Source: CAYRAV01 sp964422365 (GTDB lineage: Bacteria; Bacillota; Clostridia; Lachnospirales; Lachnospiraceae). From it: 10,304 bases of DNA. How positions within the stretch are numbered: the stretch's first letter is position 1; every line of letters starts with the position of its first letter. This document shows, piece after piece, positions 1 through 6,261 of this stretch. The stretch covers positions 1 to 10,304 of the forward strand of contig CAYRAV010000088.1 of the NCBI GenBank assembly GCA_964422365.1, given 5' to 3'. The notes below the pieces were generated by a model, which did not search any database, was not told the origin of the DNA, and worked only from the letters and a program-made list of their open reading frames with translations. Both the position numbers and the translations under genes were made by a program.

Positions 1-454
1 TCCCTACATTTTGAGAAATACTAAATGAGATTCCAGCAGCAATCTTATTTGATAGTGGATCCTTCCCATATAAATAAATATATGTTACCAGAAATATCGC
101 TACTTTGATATTTTTGCCCCGCTGATTTAAGCAAATATTGAAAAGGTTCTGAATCTTCTGTTATATTAGAATCAATTACACAACTATTATATTCTGTTGC
201 AAGAGAGTACACCATCCACTGTGCATATGCATAACCTTGTGCTGCAGCTTTCTAAAATAAAACATCGCACTATTCAAATCCTTTTCAAAACAACCTGAAC
301 CATCATAATATAACTTTCCAATCGTTTCCTGTGCTGATGCATATCCTTCATCTGCCAATTCAAGCAAAGCCTTTCTTTGTTCATTTGCATTGTCCATAAA
401 ACTTATTTTTCTCATTTAATTTAAATAATCCTTTTCCTTATCTATTGATATCAT
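1..454 (-). pseudogene. Sel1-repeat protein remnant, multiply frameshifted and cut by window edge
   Basis: The longest open piece (176-415) holds one clear Sel1-type helical repeat: ALLELADEGYASAQ, then IGKLYYDGSG, then LNSAMFYF. The frame is lost near 250-256. A second frame resumes the repeat exactly where expected (KAAAQGYAYAQW) and runs to a stop at 45-47. A third frame, entered around 78-90, carries another repeat-like stretch (LYGKDPLSNKIAAG) to the window edge. The 5' end is also disturbed. An ATG at 452-454 overlaps the TGA of the upstream gene (ATGA) and sits behind AGAAAGG, but it is stopped after 12 codons at 416-418. Sel1 repeats are protein-interaction solenoids. At least two, probably three, frame breaks indicate a decayed gene or poor local sequence quality. 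The ATGA overlap suggests it was once the last gene of the RiPP operon. Confidence 0.7.
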
Positions 455-1041
455 CCTTTCTTACTATGTAAAATAATAATTTTTACCTTCTTCCAATCTT
501 CCTGTATATTAAAAACAAATTTATCAAAATACTCATCTATTGTACAATTAAAAGATAATTGAAATTTGTGTAACTCCTGCTTTGGAATTTCCTTTCTCAT
601 ATTATTACAAAACTCTTCAAAAGGCTTTGACTTATGTTCTTCCAGTTCAAGTTCAAGAAAATCAACTACTCTTCTAAACCTATATATTTTTTCGATAAAG
701 GCAATTACTTCTTCCCTTTCACTATCCTTCAAACAAACACACATCTCCATCACTTTATCTTCCCACTGTAAAAAATTCAGAGTAGAAGAACTATATATTT
801 TTATTCTGTTTGATGTAAGTATATCTTGAGTGGTGGATGTGCTTTGAATATTTGAAAATAGTCTTGTTAGCTCAATTGCATTTTTATTTATCCAGTCCAT
901 AAAACGATCCAATTCTAAAAAAATTTGCTTACATGTTTTTTTGTATTCATTTTTTGAATTTGATTTCCTCAAAAATATTTCAATAACTCCTACTATGGCA
1001 GAACCTGTTGTTGCAATTGCAGTAATCCATGCTTCTACCAT
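451..1041 (-). CDS. Membrane-anchored hypothetical protein, possible immunity protein of the RiPP cluster
   Basis: I do not recognise a family. The product is 196 residues if started at the ATG at 1041, which has a strong AGGAGG eight bases upstream. The GTG nine bases further upstream overlaps that ribosome site and is a poor choice. The N-terminus is one hydrophobic helix (about residues 2-23, AWITAIATTGSAIVGVIEIF). The remaining ~170 residues are charged and mostly helical, with a Glu-rich stretch (LELELEEHKSK) and no visible catalytic motif. The predicted form is a bitopic inner-membrane protein with a cytosolic domain. It lies 79 bp downstream of the prenyltransferase-like gene on the same strand. 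Being small, membrane-anchored and last in the cluster, it could protect the producer or help export, but this is inference from position only. Confidence 0.8.
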   Translation of the reverse strand: MVEAWITAIATTGSAIVGVIEIFLRKSNSKNEYKKTCKQIFLELDRFMDWINKNAIELTRLFSNIQSTSTTQDILTSNRIKIYSSSTLNFLQWEDKVMEMCVCLKDSEREEVIAFIEKIYRFRRVVDFLELELEEHKSKPFEEFCNNMRKEIPKQELHKFQLSFNCTIDEYFDKFVFNIQEDWKKVKIIILHSKKG

Positions 1042-1120
1042 AATCTCCACCTCCTAAATCATATTGTTTAAAAATGCTAAAATGGTACAATAAGAAGGAT
1101 ACATATAATAATCTGTGACA

Positions 1121-2035
1121 CTAATAATAAAAATTCAATGACCATTTTCCCATGTTATCGTAACAAAGAGCCCAGCCGTAACACTTTAATTCAGGGTGTG
1201 TTTTAACCCAATTTATATATGTTAGAACTTTATTTGCTAAATTATTTATTCCCCTCTTTAACAAGGCATCATATATCTTCATCATCTGTTCTTTTTCTGT
1301 TTTTTTCACATAAATTTTGTATTTTTTTTTGCCATTATCATAATAATCCACTGCTACTATCCATAATTCAGTGCTTGTATTTTTAATAATTTCTTCAATA
1401 ACTTCCACAATTTGTGTTAGTTCATTCTCTTTTATTTTCTTTAATTGCTCAAATTTAACAGTATTATCAATAATATAGTCCTCTCCTATTTTTTCTGGGT
1501 TATTACAATCTCGTAATAAATAATGGAGCTTAATTACATTTACATCTTCTGTTCCTTCATCATTCAAATTTGCTATTATTCCTAAAAAATATAAAGCGGC
1601 ATATTGATAATTAGAAAATTGACAAGTGGACAAAGTAATCATATTGTTTATCTCTTCAATATTTCTTTCTAAAAACGAACATCTTTCTTTTAGTTCTTGG
1701 TATAGCCAACACATATTTTCATTATTTCTATTCAACAAACCTATGTCATAACGTAGTTTTGTTTCATTCTCTTTATCAATTACCCTATTTACAACATGAA
1801 CCATTTCTCTTTTTTGTAATTGATTTATTAATTCAACTTCCTTTGCAATTTCATTTATATCAGCTTCTAAATATATTTTAAAGTTTGTAATAACGTTTTT
1901 ATCATTATCTAAATTTATTCCCAAAAAACATATTTTCTCTTTCAAATCATCAAATTTATTTTCTATTTTGAAATTTAAATACTCCTTTTCCATCTGATCT
2001 AATAGATTTGTATCTATTTGTACATTTATGTTCAT
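1121..2035 (-). CDS. Predicted ABBA-barrel peptide prenyltransferase (LynF/TruF/PagF-like)
   Basis: The 304-residue product has five beta-hairpins separated by helices. The strand pairs lie at about 34-43/49-58, 78-87/92-101, 147-157/165-175, 223-233/236-245 and 284-293/296-304. Several follow the pattern 'small-hydrophobic strand, turn, K-h-Y/H-h strand', for example VDYYDNGKKKYKIYV. Five such alpha-beta-beta-alpha units and a length near 300 are the hallmark of ABBA (PT-barrel) prenyltransferases. Cyanobactin enzymes of this group transfer dimethylallyl groups to Tyr, Ser/Thr or Trp of peptides. Local similarity to PagF-type sequences, recalled from memory, includes an NRV segment (83-85) on the first strand of the second hairpin and the D-x-Y-x-NGK turn. 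No alignment was run. Basic strand residues (K53, K93, K169, K240) could bind the pyrophosphate. The ATG follows AGAAAGGAAAAG, like that of the maturase gene, and lies 61 bp after the kinase-like gene. If the fold call is wrong, this is an unknown RiPP tailoring protein. Confidence 0.55.
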   Translation of the reverse strand: MNINVQIDTNLLDQMEKEYLNFKIENKFDDLKEKICFLGINLDNDKNVITNFKIYLEADINEIAKEVELINQLQKREMVHVVNRVIDKENETKLRYDIGLLNRNNENMCWLYQELKERCSFLERNIEEINNMITLSTCQFSNYQYAALYFLGIIANLNDEGTEDVNVIKLHYLLRDCNNPEKIGEDYIIDNTVKFEQLKKIKENELTQIVEVIEEIIKNTSTELWIVAVDYYDNGKKKYKIYVKKTEKEQMMKIYDALLKRGINNLANKVLTYINWVKTHPELKCYGWALCYDNMGKWSLNFYY

Positions 2036-2096
2036 CTTTTCTTTTCCTTTCTAACCAATAAGCTATTACTATTATTTTTTAATTGCCACAAATAAC

Positions 2097-3086
2097 CTAA
2101 AAAAAATCATGTAACGATGGATCAAAATATTTTTTTGTATTATCAAACTTTTTCAAAGTATCCTTCTGGTGCAATTGATTCCATTCAGATATCAAAGATT
2201 TACAAAAGAAAAGTCCATCAAACAGTGCTGATACTCGTGCAAATTCCTTTTTCTCTGCAGTAGATATCTCTCTTTCTTTTATATATCCTTCAAGATAATT
2301 TGCTAGTGCTTTATCCATATTTATATTTTTCAACTCTTTTTTCCACTCATATTTATGTATGGAAGAATAAAATGCAATGACACATTCTCCTAAAAACACT
2401 TCCTCTCCTGACATATTATAATCAATAACCCCTAATTTTCCTCCCACTCTTCTTAAATTGTTATATATTCCTAAATCCCCATGCACTGTGCCATAGGGGA
2501 GATTTCCCCATACTTTTTTTATACCCTCAACTAAACTATTATGATATTTCACTGCCTGTCCCATACCTTTTGTAATTGATATGTCTTTCATTCCTGCATG
2601 AAATACTTTTTTCAAATCCGCATTCCCATCTATAAGATTATTTCTAATGATTGACAATCCTATTTCTTTATCATATGTTTCTGAAAATTTATGTATCCGC
2701 CCAATTAATTGACCAAAGTTACAAAAAAAATGCTCATTTACAGTCTTAATTTCTCTCCCCAAATATCCTTCAACTGTAACAAGATATATAAGTCCCCCTA
2801 TCCTTTTTTCCATACAATATTCTTCATTACATCTAAGCCTTTGTGGAGTAATAATACCTTTTTCCCGTAAATACATTGCAAATCTATTTTGCTTTTCCAC
2901 TATTTCTTTAGTATATTTTTTATCATTTATTATATGTATAACCCAACGTTTATCTTTAGTGTAAACACAATATACATAATTTTCTTTATCTTCATATAGA
3001 TACTTTTGTAAAGTTTCAATCTTTAAAATTCTTTCATGAATTCCGAAATCTTTCATAAACTCAAATATACTTTTTCTTGTTAACAT
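2097..3086 (-). CDS. APH/CotS-like phosphotransferase-fold protein, RiPP-associated
   Basis: The 329-residue product has the C-terminal lobe of the aminoglycoside phosphotransferase/choline kinase fold. Its Brenner motif is HGDLGIYN (H202, D204, N209), followed by the metal-binding Asp in VIDYNMSG (D222) and preceded by the family's G-R-I-H-K helix (129-133). The N-lobe is divergent. The strand that usually carries the ATP-contacting Lys or Arg reads RWVIHII (47-53), with His at that place. The residue after the metal Asp region is Asn where Asp, Glu or Asn varies in the family. Known relatives phosphorylate small hydroxylated molecules, and spore-coat CotS-type members are poorly characterised. 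The ATG overlaps the end of the radical SAM gene by 7 bp, with GGAAAAG as ribosome site, so the two are translationally coupled. A role in peptide modification, phosphorylation or substrate handling in this cluster is inferred from that coupling. Activity is uncertain. Confidence 0.75.
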   Translation of the reverse strand: MLTRKSIFEFMKDFGIHERILKIETLQKYLYEDKENYVYCVYTKDKRWVIHIINDKKYTKEIVEKQNRFAMYLREKGIITPQRLRCNEEYCMEKRIGGLIYLVTVEGYLGREIKTVNEHFFCNFGQLIGRIHKFSETYDKEIGLSIIRNNLIDGNADLKKVFHAGMKDISITKGMGQAVKYHNSLVEGIKKVWGNLPYGTVHGDLGIYNNLRRVGGKLGVIDYNMSGEEVFLGECVIAFYSSIHKYEWKKELKNINMDKALANYLEGYIKEREISTAEKKEFARVSALFDGLFFCKSLISEWNQLHQKDTLKKFDNTKKYFDPSLHDFF

Positions 3087-4183
3087 ATTTCTTTTCCTAT
3101 TTTTTCTTGGATAACCTGTATTGCTTTCAATACCAATTTATCATCATTTGTATATAATTCTTTTCCCATAATCCGGATTCCTTGAATTTTAGCACTTGTT
3201 AATATACACAGTTTATAAAATCTACATAAATTTTCTTCTACTTTATGAATATTTCCTGTGCTTTGTAAATTTGCGGCATAACAATTGGGACATAATCTAA
3301 CCCACATGCAGTTCTTACATTTTGTTTGTTCTGTCAATTCAAACCTTTTATGTTCGAAACTTCGATATTCAGTTGATTCATTTCCAATAGAAACAGGAGC
3401 AAACCCCTGACATGGATATTCATTTCCAAGTGTGTCATAACAAGTCATTTCAAGCCCTGCACCACAAAATCTATAGTCTTCAGTAGGCGAAAAAATTAGT
3501 CTTAAATCCATGTTTAACATTGTACACAAAGCCAATGTCGTATTTTTTGTATAGTGTTCCACTAATTTACATAACTCACCAATAAAAATCCCACTTAGTT
3601 TTTCATAATCCCAATCAACGCCTACAGAAAGAGTTGTATCACATTTAAATCCTTGTTCCTCTAAAAATATAATTCCTTCTGCTAAATACGGCATTGTATA
3701 CTTTGATACAGTCATCTTTGCCGAACATTCCTTCCATGTTTCTGCAAAAAAAGGAATATCTATTAACTCAAAACTTCCTCTTCCATCTTTAGCAATCCTA
3801 TTAAGGTTATGTATTTTCTCTGTTCCATCCAAACTGAGTGATAATAAAAATTTGTCCTTATGTTTTTTTAACCATTCCTGAATCTCACCATGCACTAACG
3901 TACCATTGGTAGTCGTTTCATATAGAACATTTATAAAACTATAATTTTTTTGAATATAGCTTTCTATCTCTTTTATAAGTTGAAAATTAGAAAATGCTTC
4001 TCCCCCAAATAACTCAATAATAACTGTATTTCCTGAAGGTATCTTCCTCAAATTCTTATCCAAAATTTTTTTTGCTGTATCAAAGTCCATTGTTTTACTA
4101 TTTTTATTATGTTCATAGCAATATACACAATTTAAATTGCAATTCTCTGTAATTAACAACATAATCCTTTTTTTCTGTATCAT
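3080..4183 (-). CDS. Radical SAM/SPASM peptide maturase
   Basis: The 367-residue product begins with the SAM-cluster motif C15-x3-C19-x2-C22 (CNLNCVYC). It then has the SAM-binding GGE at 60-62, a TTTNGTL strand at 90-96 and SLSLDG at 115-120. The C-terminal SPASM region has eight Cys at 240, 258, 289, 292, 298, 301, 320 and 326, enough for two auxiliary [4Fe-4S] clusters. The length and order match peptide-modifying radical SAM enzymes that form thioether (sactipeptide or ranthipeptide) or carbon-carbon links on RiPP precursors. The ATG at 4183 follows GAAAGGAAAAACT. The gene lies 165 bp downstream of a Cys-containing 52-residue peptide gene and overlaps the kinase-like gene, so that peptide is the likely substrate. 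I see no separate RiPP-recognition (RRE/PqqD-like) domain at the N-terminus. Recognition would have to be internal or by a partner. The exact bond formed cannot be read from the sequence. Confidence 0.92.
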   Translation of the reverse strand: MIQKKRIMLLITENCNLNCVYCYEHNKNSKTMDFDTAKKILDKNLRKIPSGNTVIIELFGGEAFSNFQLIKEIESYIQKNYSFINVLYETTTNGTLVHGEIQEWLKKHKDKFLLSLSLDGTEKIHNLNRIAKDGRGSFELIDIPFFAETWKECSAKMTVSKYTMPYLAEGIIFLEEQGFKCDTTLSVGVDWDYEKLSGIFIGELCKLVEHYTKNTTLALCTMLNMDLRLIFSPTEDYRFCGAGLEMTCYDTLGNEYPCQGFAPVSIGNESTEYRSFEHKRFELTEQTKCKNCMWVRLCPNCYAANLQSTGNIHKVEENLCRFYKLCILTSAKIQGIRIMGKELYTNDDKLVLKAIQVIQEKIGKEIC

Positions 4184-4280
4184 AGTTTTTCCTTTCTAGC
4201 TAATTCAAATTTTTATTGAAATAGCTCCCTATATTTATTTTATCCTCTCTTTTTTAACATTTTATTTTTTTACTTCGATA

Positions 4281-4313
4281 GCGTGGAAATCAGCATTTTG
4301 CATTTTTCCACGC
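4281..4313 (-). promoter_or_regulatory. RNA hairpin between precursor and maturase genes
   Basis: A perfect 9-bp stem (GCGTGGAAA with TTTCCACGC) and a 15-nt loop lie in the 165-bp gap. In the direction of transcription it is followed by A-rich, not U-rich, sequence, so it is not a standard intrinsic terminator. It could act as a partial terminator, an RNase stop protecting the upstream peptide message, or a regulatory structure that lowers maturase expression relative to precursor. Confidence 0.6.
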
Positions 4314-4330
4314 CATGTAACATTCCTTAA

Positions 4331-4354
4331 CATTAAATGACGAATCATTTAATG
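4331..4354 (-). promoter_or_regulatory. Perfect 10-bp UUCG-loop hairpin overlapping the precursor stop codon
   Basis: CATTAAATGA and TCATTTAATG are exact inverted repeats around a 4-nt loop, which is UUCG in the minus-strand transcript. The last codon (His) and the TAA of the precursor gene lie inside one arm. There is no U tract after it. A stable 3' structure directly at the stop fits differential stability of a highly expressed precursor message. It could also slow termination of translation. Confidence 0.65.
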
Positions 4355-4507
4355 CCATACACATGATTGTGCAGGTCCAGAGCATCTACAAGAGTATTCA
4401 TTCTCCTTTGGAACAAATACATACTCATTACCAAACTCCATCTCCATAGATGATAAAATTGTTTCCAATTTCATAACTTCTGAATTATTTAGCTGCAGTT
4501 TCTCCAT
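4349..4507 (-). CDS. Cys-containing RiPP precursor peptide (52 aa)
   Basis: This small gene starts at an ATG behind AAAGGAGGTGAG, the strongest ribosome site seen here, and encodes 52 residues. Residues 1-37 are an amphipathic, acidic leader (MEKLQLNNSEVMKLE, then MEMEFGNEYVFVPKENE). Residues 38-52 form a short core, YSCRCSGPAQSCVWH, with Cys at 40, 42 and 49, Trp51 and a C-terminal His. All three Cys are clustered in the core. It stands first in a same-strand run with a radical SAM/SPASM maturase, as RiPP precursors usually do. Probable fates, by inference, are thioether links at the Cys by the maturase and prenylation on Trp51 or Tyr38 by the downstream ABBA-like enzyme. There is no GG leader-cleavage motif, so the processing site is unknown. 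I cannot place it in a named precursor family. Confidence 0.85.
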   Translation of the reverse strand: MEKLQLNNSEVMKLETILSSMEMEFGNEYVFVPKENEYSCRCSGPAQSCVWH

Positions 4508-4609
4508 ATATACTCACCTCCTTTCTATAATAATAAACTCTCGGATTCTCTAGTCCTTATTTTATATGACTTTCCAATCCATATTTTCTAAAAATCCCCC
4601 TTTTTTAAC

Positions 4610-4629
4610 TTTTGACAAATCAGTCAAAA
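4610..4629. promoter_or_regulatory. Operator-like dyad upstream of the RiPP precursor
   Basis: TTTTGAC and GTCAAAA form a perfect 7-bp inverted repeat with a 6-nt spacer, about 100 bp upstream of the precursor start. On the minus strand it contains TTGACT and TTGTCA, either of which resembles a -35 box, but no good -10 box lies at 16-18 bp. A weak TATAAA lies at 4561-4566, nearer the gene. The dyad is a plausible binding site for a dimeric regulator. No regulator gene is present in the window. Confidence 0.35.
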
Positions 4630-4708
4630 AATGTAGCACTTCATGTCTCTTAATTAATAAGAACCGTCCGCTTACAGCTGTGCAAATTTTTGATTGGGGG
4701 GTGATTTT

Positions 4709-4816
4709 ATGTTACCTGTTAACACCGACGGTTATACCACCTATCAAAATTCCTTTGTTTCTGAATTCCATAAACTTTATCCAAATCCTTTTGTTCTATC
4801 TATAGATACTAACTAA
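4709..4816 (+). CDS. Possible small ORF or gene fragment (35 aa)
   Basis: The ATG follows GGGGGGTGATTTT, a good ribosome site, and gives 35 residues of protein-like composition (MLPVNTDGYTTYQNSF at the start, VLSIDTN at the end). It is the only plausible plus-strand gene and converges on the membrane-protein gene, overlapping its last 4 bp. It may be a small protein or the N-terminal stub of a longer gene cut when neighbouring DNA was inserted or lost. It sits between AACCGTC (4662-4668) and beyond GACGGTT (4727-4733), a widely spaced inverted pair. No family is recognised. Confidence 0.35.
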   Translation: MLPVNTDGYTTYQNSFVSEFHKLYPNPFVLSIDTN

Positions 4817-5595
4817 TAGTTTTTCTTAAAACTCTTCAACATTATATAAATCCCCATTATCATTATTAAAACTGCACCTCCCGATGCAAGCATATCTACA
4901 GTTCCCTGCATAATATTCACAACTGAACCATATTGAGTTTCAAGAACCAGCATCATTACAACAAATAATATAGATGATGTAACTGCAGAGGATATTGCTT
5001 TTCCAATTGAAGTTTTTGGAAGCTGTTCCATAACATACCTTAGGACATAATTATCTGTTTTTAACCCTGTAATTATCGAAACGATCATGATTGGCGTATA
5101 TAAAAGACTTCCTCCTGTCAATAAAGTTTCAAGTGCATATACACAATATCTAATAGCAATATTTTCTCTAATAGAATCCATTACAAAACCATATAGCAAT
5201 AATCCTGCAAATATTAATACAACTCTTGTCATCAGTTTACCAACAACCCCAACTTGTTCCAGACTAAATACATTGGATATGAAAGAAATCAGAACAACAA
5301 CAGTAACCAACTGAACAAAACACAAGCTGAATTCACTAGGTGCAGATGATAATAACGCTCTTACAGAACCATATTTTTCAACAGCTTCAAGCAAGGGAAT
5401 TGATGAACTAAATATTCCACCAGAACCATCTATATTAAACATATACAGTATTAAAACATACAATATTATAACTGTAATGCAGTTTGCTAATATTGTATTT
5501 CCTTTTGACGATTCCCCAGATATCGAACACAATATGCTAAAAATTACTGCCAAAGCAATAATAAAGCAAATGAGGGTGCTTAACATTCCTATCAT
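4813..5595 (-). CDS. Seven-helix integral membrane protein of unknown function
   Basis: The 260-residue product is almost entirely hydrophobic, with about seven transmembrane helices (roughly 4-25, 35-53, 89-110, 117-138, 155-178, 200-222 and 236-255). Short polar loops separate them, and the C-terminus is basic (KSFKKNY). The start ATG at 5595 follows AAGGAG nine bases upstream. No transporter, protease or signalling motif is evident. The weak resemblance to multi-helix clostridial proteins such as SpoIIIAE or CvpA is in hydropathy only. It is the last gene of the unit that starts at 7086, 64 bp after a broken gene, and is itself intact. A membrane component of a secretion or envelope system is possible but unsupported. 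Confidence 0.8.
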   Translation of the reverse strand: MIGMLSTLICFIIALAVIFSILCSISGESSKGNTILANCITVIILYVLILYMFNIDGSGGIFSSSIPLLEAVEKYGSVRALLSSAPSEFSLCFVQLVTVVVLISFISNVFSLEQVGVVGKLMTRVVLIFAGLLLYGFVMDSIRENIAIRYCVYALETLLTGGSLLYTPIMIVSIITGLKTDNYVLRYVMEQLPKTSIGKAISSAVTSSILFVVMMLVLETQYGSVVNIMQGTVDMLASGGAVLIMIMGIYIMLKSFKKNY

Positions 5596-5659
5596 ACTTT
5601 TATTCTCCTTCCCATATTTGCATACACAGAGTTATTGTTCTATATTCTTTTCCCTTTCC

Positions 5660-6156
5660 TCACTCCTTTATCACTGACACCATCTCTGTAGAACTTACCG
5701 CCCTACAACAGTCAACATACACCTCAATAAAATCATATCCTCCTTTCAAAGCAATTCCTCTAGCCTTTTCCAGACCACCCGGCAACACTTCTCCTTCCTT
5801 ATAGTGGTCAACAATACCACCACCGATATCTAATGTATGTACCTCATAAGGTTTTCCCGATAACAAGTTGATACATATCCCAATAGAACTCCCGATATTT
5901 CAACCTCCGGAAATTCATTTTTAATGACATTAATAATCTCATTTACCTTTTGCTGATTGTGTACATGTCCCCCTGCATCCAGCGAATGCAATGCATTCAT
6001 ATACTCTTTTGATCTTTTCTTCCTCAAAATTCGGTCTAACTTCATCTTGTCCATTTGCTCTAAATTTTGTTTCTGTTCCTGATTAGAAACTGCACTTAAA
6101 AGAACATCTGCATTTATTTTTGTTTCTTGCGAATGTCTAAGCATAGGTCTTGGCAT
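5660..6156 (-). pseudogene. Conserved-looking soluble protein split by a one-base frameshift
   Basis: The 5' part (5830-6156) starts at an ATG with AGGAGGAAAAGCA before it and encodes 108 residues, reading MPRPMLRHSQETK at the start and EISGVLLGYVSTCY near the end. It then drifts into nonsense and stops. The 3' part (5660-5866) has only a TTG start, no ribosome site, and continues the protein as SGKPYEVHTLDIGGGIVDHY to VSVIKE. Adding one base near 5858-5866 joins them as VSTCY-SGKPYEVHTLD, giving about 164 residues. The joined protein has a basic, helical N-terminal half (KLDRILRKKRSKEY) and a C-terminal alpha/beta half with DFIEVYVDCCRAVSS. No family is recognised. It is either a disrupted gene, a sequencing error or, less likely, programmed frameshifting. 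Confidence 0.7.
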
Positions 6157-6261
6157 TGCTTTTCCTCCTATCTGATTTCATATAACAGTACTGTTACAAA
6201 TATTAAACTAATATCCTACGTGTCTTTGGTGCAGACCCTTTCTGAGCAAGTTTTTCTTCAC

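Noticed and set aside
1042..1120. Separate promoter (TTGTAC, CAATAT) for the bitopic membrane protein
   Set aside because: The match is weak, and the -10 would lie almost on the ribosome site. Co-transcription with the RiPP genes is simpler.
4281..4313. Intrinsic terminator after the precursor
   Set aside because: The stem is good, but transcription leaves it into A-rich sequence with no U run, so it is listed as a hairpin instead.
4566..4805. Plus-strand open frame upstream of the RiPP precursor
   Set aside because: It has no ribosome site and spans the minus-strand promoter region of the precursor. Its composition is unlike a protein, and a better-initiated ORF (4709-4816) lies in another frame.
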